Source: Sphingomonas swuensis (GTDB lineage Bacteria; Pseudomonadota; Alphaproteobacteria; Sphingomonadales; Sphingomonadaceae). Taken from it: 64,000 nt of DNA. This document shows, one piece after another, positions 60,956 to 64,000 of this stretch (within the stretch, counting starts at the first letter, position 1; the number at the start of each line of letters is the position of its first letter). Both the position numbers and the translations under genes were made by a program. A model generated the notes under the pieces. The model saw only the letters and a program-made list of their open reading frames with translations, was not told where the DNA came from and made no database searches. The stretch is from contig NZ_BAABBQ010000001.1 in NCBI RefSeq assembly GCF_039538045.1, positions 456,001 to 520,000 of the forward strand, in the 5' to 3' direction.

Positions 60956-62068
60956 ATGATTGCCGATTTCCAGCTCGACCGGCCCGCTTCGGGTGCGCGG
61001 ATCGTCGTCGCAATGTCCGGCGGGGTCGACTCGTCGGTTGCCGCCCTGCTCGCGGCAAAGAGCGGCGCCGAGGTCATCGGGGTCACGCTCCAGCTCTACG
61101 ACCATGGTGAGGCGGCCAAGCGCTCGGGCGCCTGCTGCGCGGGCCAGGACATCTATGACGCGGCGCAGGTCTGCGAGAAACTCGGCATCGCTCACTACGT
61201 CCTCGATTATGAGAGCCGCTTCCGCACCGGCGTGATCGAGCGCTTCGCCGACGATTATGCCCGCGGGCGGACGCCCGTGCCCTGTTCGCTGTGCAACCAG
61301 GGGGTGAAGTTCACCGACCTCCACGCCTTTGCCCGCGAGCTCGGCGCCGATGCGCTGGTGACCGGCCATTATGTCCGGCGGGTGGTCCGGGATGGCCGGG
61401 CGGAGCTGCACAAGGGCCGCGACCCCGCTCGCGACCAGAGCTACTTTCTCTACGGCACCACCGCCGAGCAGCTCGCCCTGCTGCGCTTCCCGATCGGCGA
61501 GATGCCGAAGGCCGACGTCCGTGCGCTCGCGGCCGAGGCCGGGCTGATCGTCGCGGACAAGCCAGACAGCCAAGACATCTGCTTCGTCCCCGACGGCGAC
61601 TACGCCGGGCTGGTCAAGCGCATGCGCCCCGAAACCGACGCACCGGGCGAGATCGTCGACCGCTCGGGTAGGGTCCTCGGCCGGCATCCCGGGGTGGTCC
61701 ACTTCACCGTCGGTCAGCGCCGCGGACTCGAGATCGGCGGTCATGCCGAGCCGCTCTACGTCCTCCGGATCGAGCCCGAAGAGCGCCGGCTGGTGGTCGG
61801 ACCCAAGCAGGCGCTGGCGATTTCGGAAGCCCGGGTCGCCGACTGGAACTGGCTTACCGAGGACCAGCGCGAGGTTGCGGTCAAGGTCCGTTCGCTCAGC
61901 CGGCCGGTGCCGGCCACGATCAGCGAGGGAACCATCCGCTTCCACCAGCCCGAGTTCGGCGTCGCGCCGGGCCAGGCGGCGGTGGCCTATGAAGGCGACC
62001 GGCTGCTCGGCGGTGGCTGGATCGAAAGTACGATGGCTGCCGACTGCGCCCTGGCGTCCGCCGCCTGA
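60956..62068 (+). CDS. mnmA: tRNA 2-thiouridine(34) synthase MnmA
   Basis: A 370-residue enzyme that thiolates U34 of tRNA-Glu, -Gln and -Lys. PP-loop [11 protein letters not shown] near residue 20, catalytic Cys113 in [11 protein letters not shown], and second Cys209 in [10 protein letters not shown]-terminal beta domain. One base before the NUDIX gene. Its substrate tRNA-Glu(TTC) is itself encoded at 32.6 kb. Confidence 0.97.
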   Translation: MIADFQLDRPASGARIVVAMSGGVDSSVAALLAAKSGAEVIGVTLQLYDHGEAAKRSGACCAGQDIYDAAQVCEKLGIAHYVLDYESRFRTGVIERFADDYARGRTPVPCSLCNQGVKFTDLHAFARELGADALVTGHYVRRVVRDGRAELHKGRDPARDQSYFLYGTTAEQLALLRFPIGEMPKADVRALAAEAGLIVADKPDSQDICFVPDGDYAGLVKRMRPETDAPGEIVDRSGRVLGRHPGVVHFTVGQRRGLEIGGHAEPLYVLRIEPEERRLVVGPKQALAISEARVADWNWLTEDQREVAVKVRSLSRPVPATISEGTIRFHQPEFGVAPGQAAVAYEGDRLLGGGWIESTMAADCALASAA

Positions 62069-62069
62069 C

Positions 62070-62573
62070 ATGCCGCAGCAGCGCAGCGCCGGAATCCTTC
62101 TCTACCGTTGGCGCGCGTCGGCTCTCGAGGTTCTGCTCGGCCACCCCGGCGGCCCCTATTGGGCGCGCAAGGACGTCGGCGCCTGGATGGTTCCCAAGGG
62201 CGCGGTCGAGCCGGGCGAGCAGGCCAGCGAAGCCGCCGTTCGCGAGTTCGAGGAAGAGGTCGGTCCCCTCCCGCCGGGAAAGCCGGTTCCGCTCATGACC
62301 GTCCGGCAGAACGGCGGCAAGCTGGTCGAAGTCTTCGCGCTCGAGGGGAACTTCGATCCGCTCGCGCTGTCGAGCAACGAGTTCGAGCTCGAATGGCCGC
62401 CGCGCTCGGGCCGGATCAAGCGCTTTCCCGAACTCGACAAGGTGCGGTGGATGGGGATGGCGGAAGCCAGGCGTCGCATCCTTGCAAGCCAGCAGCCGCT
62501 ACTCGCCGCCCTCGAGGAGCAGCTAGCGGGACCGCCGCGCGACGGCGAAGAGCAGGGCCCCGGCCAGCGCTAG
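62070..62573 (+). CDS. NUDIX hydrolase
   Basis: A 167-residue protein. The Nudix box GAVEPGEQASEAAVREFEEEVG is complete; N-terminus SAGILLYRWRASALEVLLGHPGGPYWARKDVG is typical of a bacterial NTP/dinucleotide pyrophosphohydrolase group. Substrate unknown. Starts 1 base after mnmA; its last 51 bases overlap the convergent permease gene. Confidence 0.9.
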   Translation: MPQQRSAGILLYRWRASALEVLLGHPGGPYWARKDVGAWMVPKGAVEPGEQASEAAVREFEEEVGPLPPGKPVPLMTVRQNGGKLVEVFALEGNFDPLALSSNEFELEWPPRSGRIKRFPELDKVRWMGMAEARRRILASQQPLLAALEEQLAGPPRDGEEQGPGQR

Positions 62574-63764
62574 GACCGCCAGCGTGACCCACGCCGTCGA
62601 TCCGGCCTGGCTCGCGACGAGGGCCGACAGCGCGATGCCGACTGCTCCGAGCATCACGTCCCCGGTCGACCGCCGTCCGAGCTTCAGCCACGCCGCGATT
62701 GTCACCGCATAAACGACCATCCGCGCCAGCGTGCTGACCACCGCCAGCCAGACGAAGCCGCCCGTCAGAGCGAGGATGGCGGCGAGCGCCGCGAGCAGGA
62801 AGATCGAGTGGTGCGGGCTGAGGAAGCGCGGATGAACGGCCGCGAGCCATGCCGGAAGGTCGCCGCGGAGCGCGAGCGCATGGCTGACCCGCGGGGTCGC
62901 GGCCATGTTGGCATGGAGGTTGCCGGCGAGACTCGCCACTGCCGCGAGGAGGACCATCAGGGCGCCGAGCGGCCCGAGCAGCGCGGTCCCGAGCGCCAGC
63001 AACGGTGCCTTGTCGCCCTTCGGGTAGGCGGGATCGACCGCGACGAAGGCCAGCTGCACCATCAGGTAGAGGAGGACGATCCCGCCGACCGTCAGCAGCA
63101 GCGCGCGCGGCAGGGAGCGGGAGGAGTCGCGAGTCTCGCCCGATACCGCGACCGAGCTCTCGAATCCGACGAAGGCGTAGAAGACCAGCAGCATGCTCGC
63201 TTCGACCGCGCCGAGCGGCGGCGGCAGGCCCAGGGTGGGGAGGGGAGTCGTGACCAGCGCGAGCAGCGCAAGTGCCAGCAAGGGCAGGCTCTTGAGCAAC
63301 GTCATCCCGCCGAGCAGCCGGAGGGCGCGGGTCATCCCGACGATGTTGGCCCAGCCGATCAGCAGGATCGCGCCGAGGATAAGGCCCGAGCGGCCGAGCG
63401 GGGAGACCTCCACTTCGGTCCAGCGAAGGAGATAGTCGACCAGCACATGGACGTTGGCGGCAAAGGCCGACACCCGCGCGACATAGTAGATCCAGCCGAC
63501 CTCAAAGCCGGCGGCGCGGCCGAAGGCGGAGCCGTAGGTGACCGGCCCGCTTTCGCCCGGCATGCTTGCGGCCGCCTTCGCGAATGGGATGGCAATCAGC
63601 AGCACGACCAGCCCGGCGAGCGGGAACAGCCAGGGCGCCCAGGCTCCGACGTCGCCGGCCAGCGTCGCGGGCAGGGCGAAGATGGCCGCTCCGACCGCGC
63701 CATTGAAGGAAATGAGGATGGCGCCGCCAAGGCCGACCCGCTTCGGCAGCTCCGCTTGGCTCAA
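62523..63764 (-). CDS. APC family amino acid permease
   Basis: A 413-residue inner-membrane transporter with about twelve helices. GLGGAILISFNGAVGAAIFALP is the TM1 signature and FYAFVGFESSVAVSGETRD the TM6 segment of the APC superfamily. Substrate unclear (amino acid or amine). TTG start overlapping the PhzF stop by 4 bases (TTGA). No better start downstream. Confidence 0.85.
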   Translation of the reverse strand: MSQAELPKRVGLGGAILISFNGAVGAAIFALPATLAGDVGAWAPWLFPLAGLVVLLIAIPFAKAAASMPGESGPVTYGSAFGRAAGFEVGWIYYVARVSAFAANVHVLVDYLLRWTEVEVSPLGRSGLILGAILLIGWANIVGMTRALRLLGGMTLLKSLPLLALALLALVTTPLPTLGLPPPLGAVEASMLLVFYAFVGFESSVAVSGETRDSSRSLPRALLLTVGGIVLLYLMVQLAFVAVDPAYPKGDKAPLLALGTALLGPLGALMVLLAAVASLAGNLHANMAATPRVSHALALRGDLPAWLAAVHPRFLSPHHSIFLLAALAAILALTGGFVWLAVVSTLARMVVYAVTIAAWLKLGRRSTGDVMLGAVGIALSALVASQAGSTAWVTLAVLALAGALLFAVARRSR

Positions 63765-64000
63765 AGCTGGAAACTGCCTTCGATCACCGTTCGTGCCTCC
63801 CCGCCGAGGCGCACCCTATCTCCGGCAAGTTGGCACTGCAATTCGCCGCCGCGGCGGCCGACCTGCGCGGCGCTGAAGCGGGTTCGGTCGAGCTCCTTCG
63901 CCCAGTAGGGCACGAGCGCGCAATGTGCCGATCCGGTCACCGGATCCTCGTCGATCCCGTGGTAGGAGGCGAAGACGCGACTGGCGATGTCGGTCTGGTC
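63761..64000 (-). CDS. PhzF family protein (5' end outside window)
   Basis: C-terminal 79 residues of a PhzF-like isomerase/epimerase. The segment IASRVFASYHGIDEDPVTGS followed by AHCALVPYWA is the family's most conserved region. The start lies beyond base 64000. It overlaps the APC permease start by 4 bases, so both are in one leftward unit. Confidence 0.93.
   Translation of the reverse strand, partial: DQTDIASRVFASYHGIDEDPVTGSAHCALVPYWAKELDRTRFSAAQVGRRGGELQCQLAGDRVRLGGEARTVIEGSFQL

Noticed and set aside
60575..62071. Minus-strand 498-codon frame opposite mnmA
   Set aside because: Most of it is antisense to mnmA. Only the last 105 codons, outside mnmA, are kept as a weak candidate gene.

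Overview
The window is GC-rich chromosomal DNA from an alphaproteobacterium, most likely a sphingomonad (Sphingomonas or a close relative). The evidence is a UrcA-family exported protein, a DUF4893 lipoprotein, a DUF1153/SciP-type CtrA regulator, an Atp12-type F1 chaperone, an alphaproteobacterial-style phasin and class I PHA synthase, and the sdhC-sdhD-sdhA order. Coding density is very high and genes in operons often overlap by 4 bases (ATGA, GTGA or TTGA). I see no prophage, insertion sequence, CRISPR array or rRNA operon. One tRNA (Glu, TTC) is present.

Layout. 1-5.8 kb: end of a dienelactone hydrolase, a DUF1697 protein, ligA, urcA, then a leftward operon of an SDR enzyme, a subclass B3 metallo-beta-lactamase and prmA. 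5.9-12.6 kb: a soluble chemoreceptor, sdhCDA (no sdhB follows), an ArsR/SRPBCC pair and creD. 12.6-20.7 kb: prfC, a LOG-family protein, then a methylmalonyl-CoA pathway operon (scpA, a membrane protein, an exported esterase-fold protein, pccA). pccA is broken by one extra C in a run of six. 20.7-27 kb: an SDR, a subtilase, an orphan secretin, and a glutathione-dependent formaldehyde operon (frmA, VOC protein, fghA). 27.1-31.7 kb: a 1509-residue repeat-rich autotransporter. 31.8-42.5 kb: pgl, tRNA-Glu, recJ with two PH-domain membrane proteins, glpX, small membrane proteins, a DUF2256 zinc-ribbon protein too short for usual ORF cut-offs, a Ca2+/H+ antiporter, an AlaC-type aminotransferase and a PfpI-like protein. 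42.5-54.7 kb: a TRIC-like channel, phaC, rarD, a DUF4893 lipoprotein, murA, clpS, a phasin, gmk, and a leftward operon of pseudouridine synthase, HAD phosphatase, small membrane protein and ATP12 chaperone, preceded by a DUF445 protein. 54.7-64 kb: an RND efflux pump (adaptor and permease), three GlsB/YeaQ-like small membrane proteins, sciP, mnmA, a NUDIX hydrolase, an APC permease and a truncated PhzF gene.

How the genes fit together. scpA and pccA belong to propionyl-CoA to succinyl-CoA conversion, which feeds the SDH complex. phaC and the phasin make and coat polyhydroxyalkanoate granules; the phasin promoter holds a tandem TGCAGTGCACAA repeat that looks like a PhaR-type operator. frmA and fghA oxidise formaldehyde through glutathione. 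SciP and a CtrA-like box near the chemoreceptor hint at cell-cycle-linked control of motility. Most of the window is housekeeping. The points that merit a second look are the pccA frameshift, the B3 beta-lactamase, the autotransporter repeats, the orphan secretin, the missing sdhB and the phasin operator.
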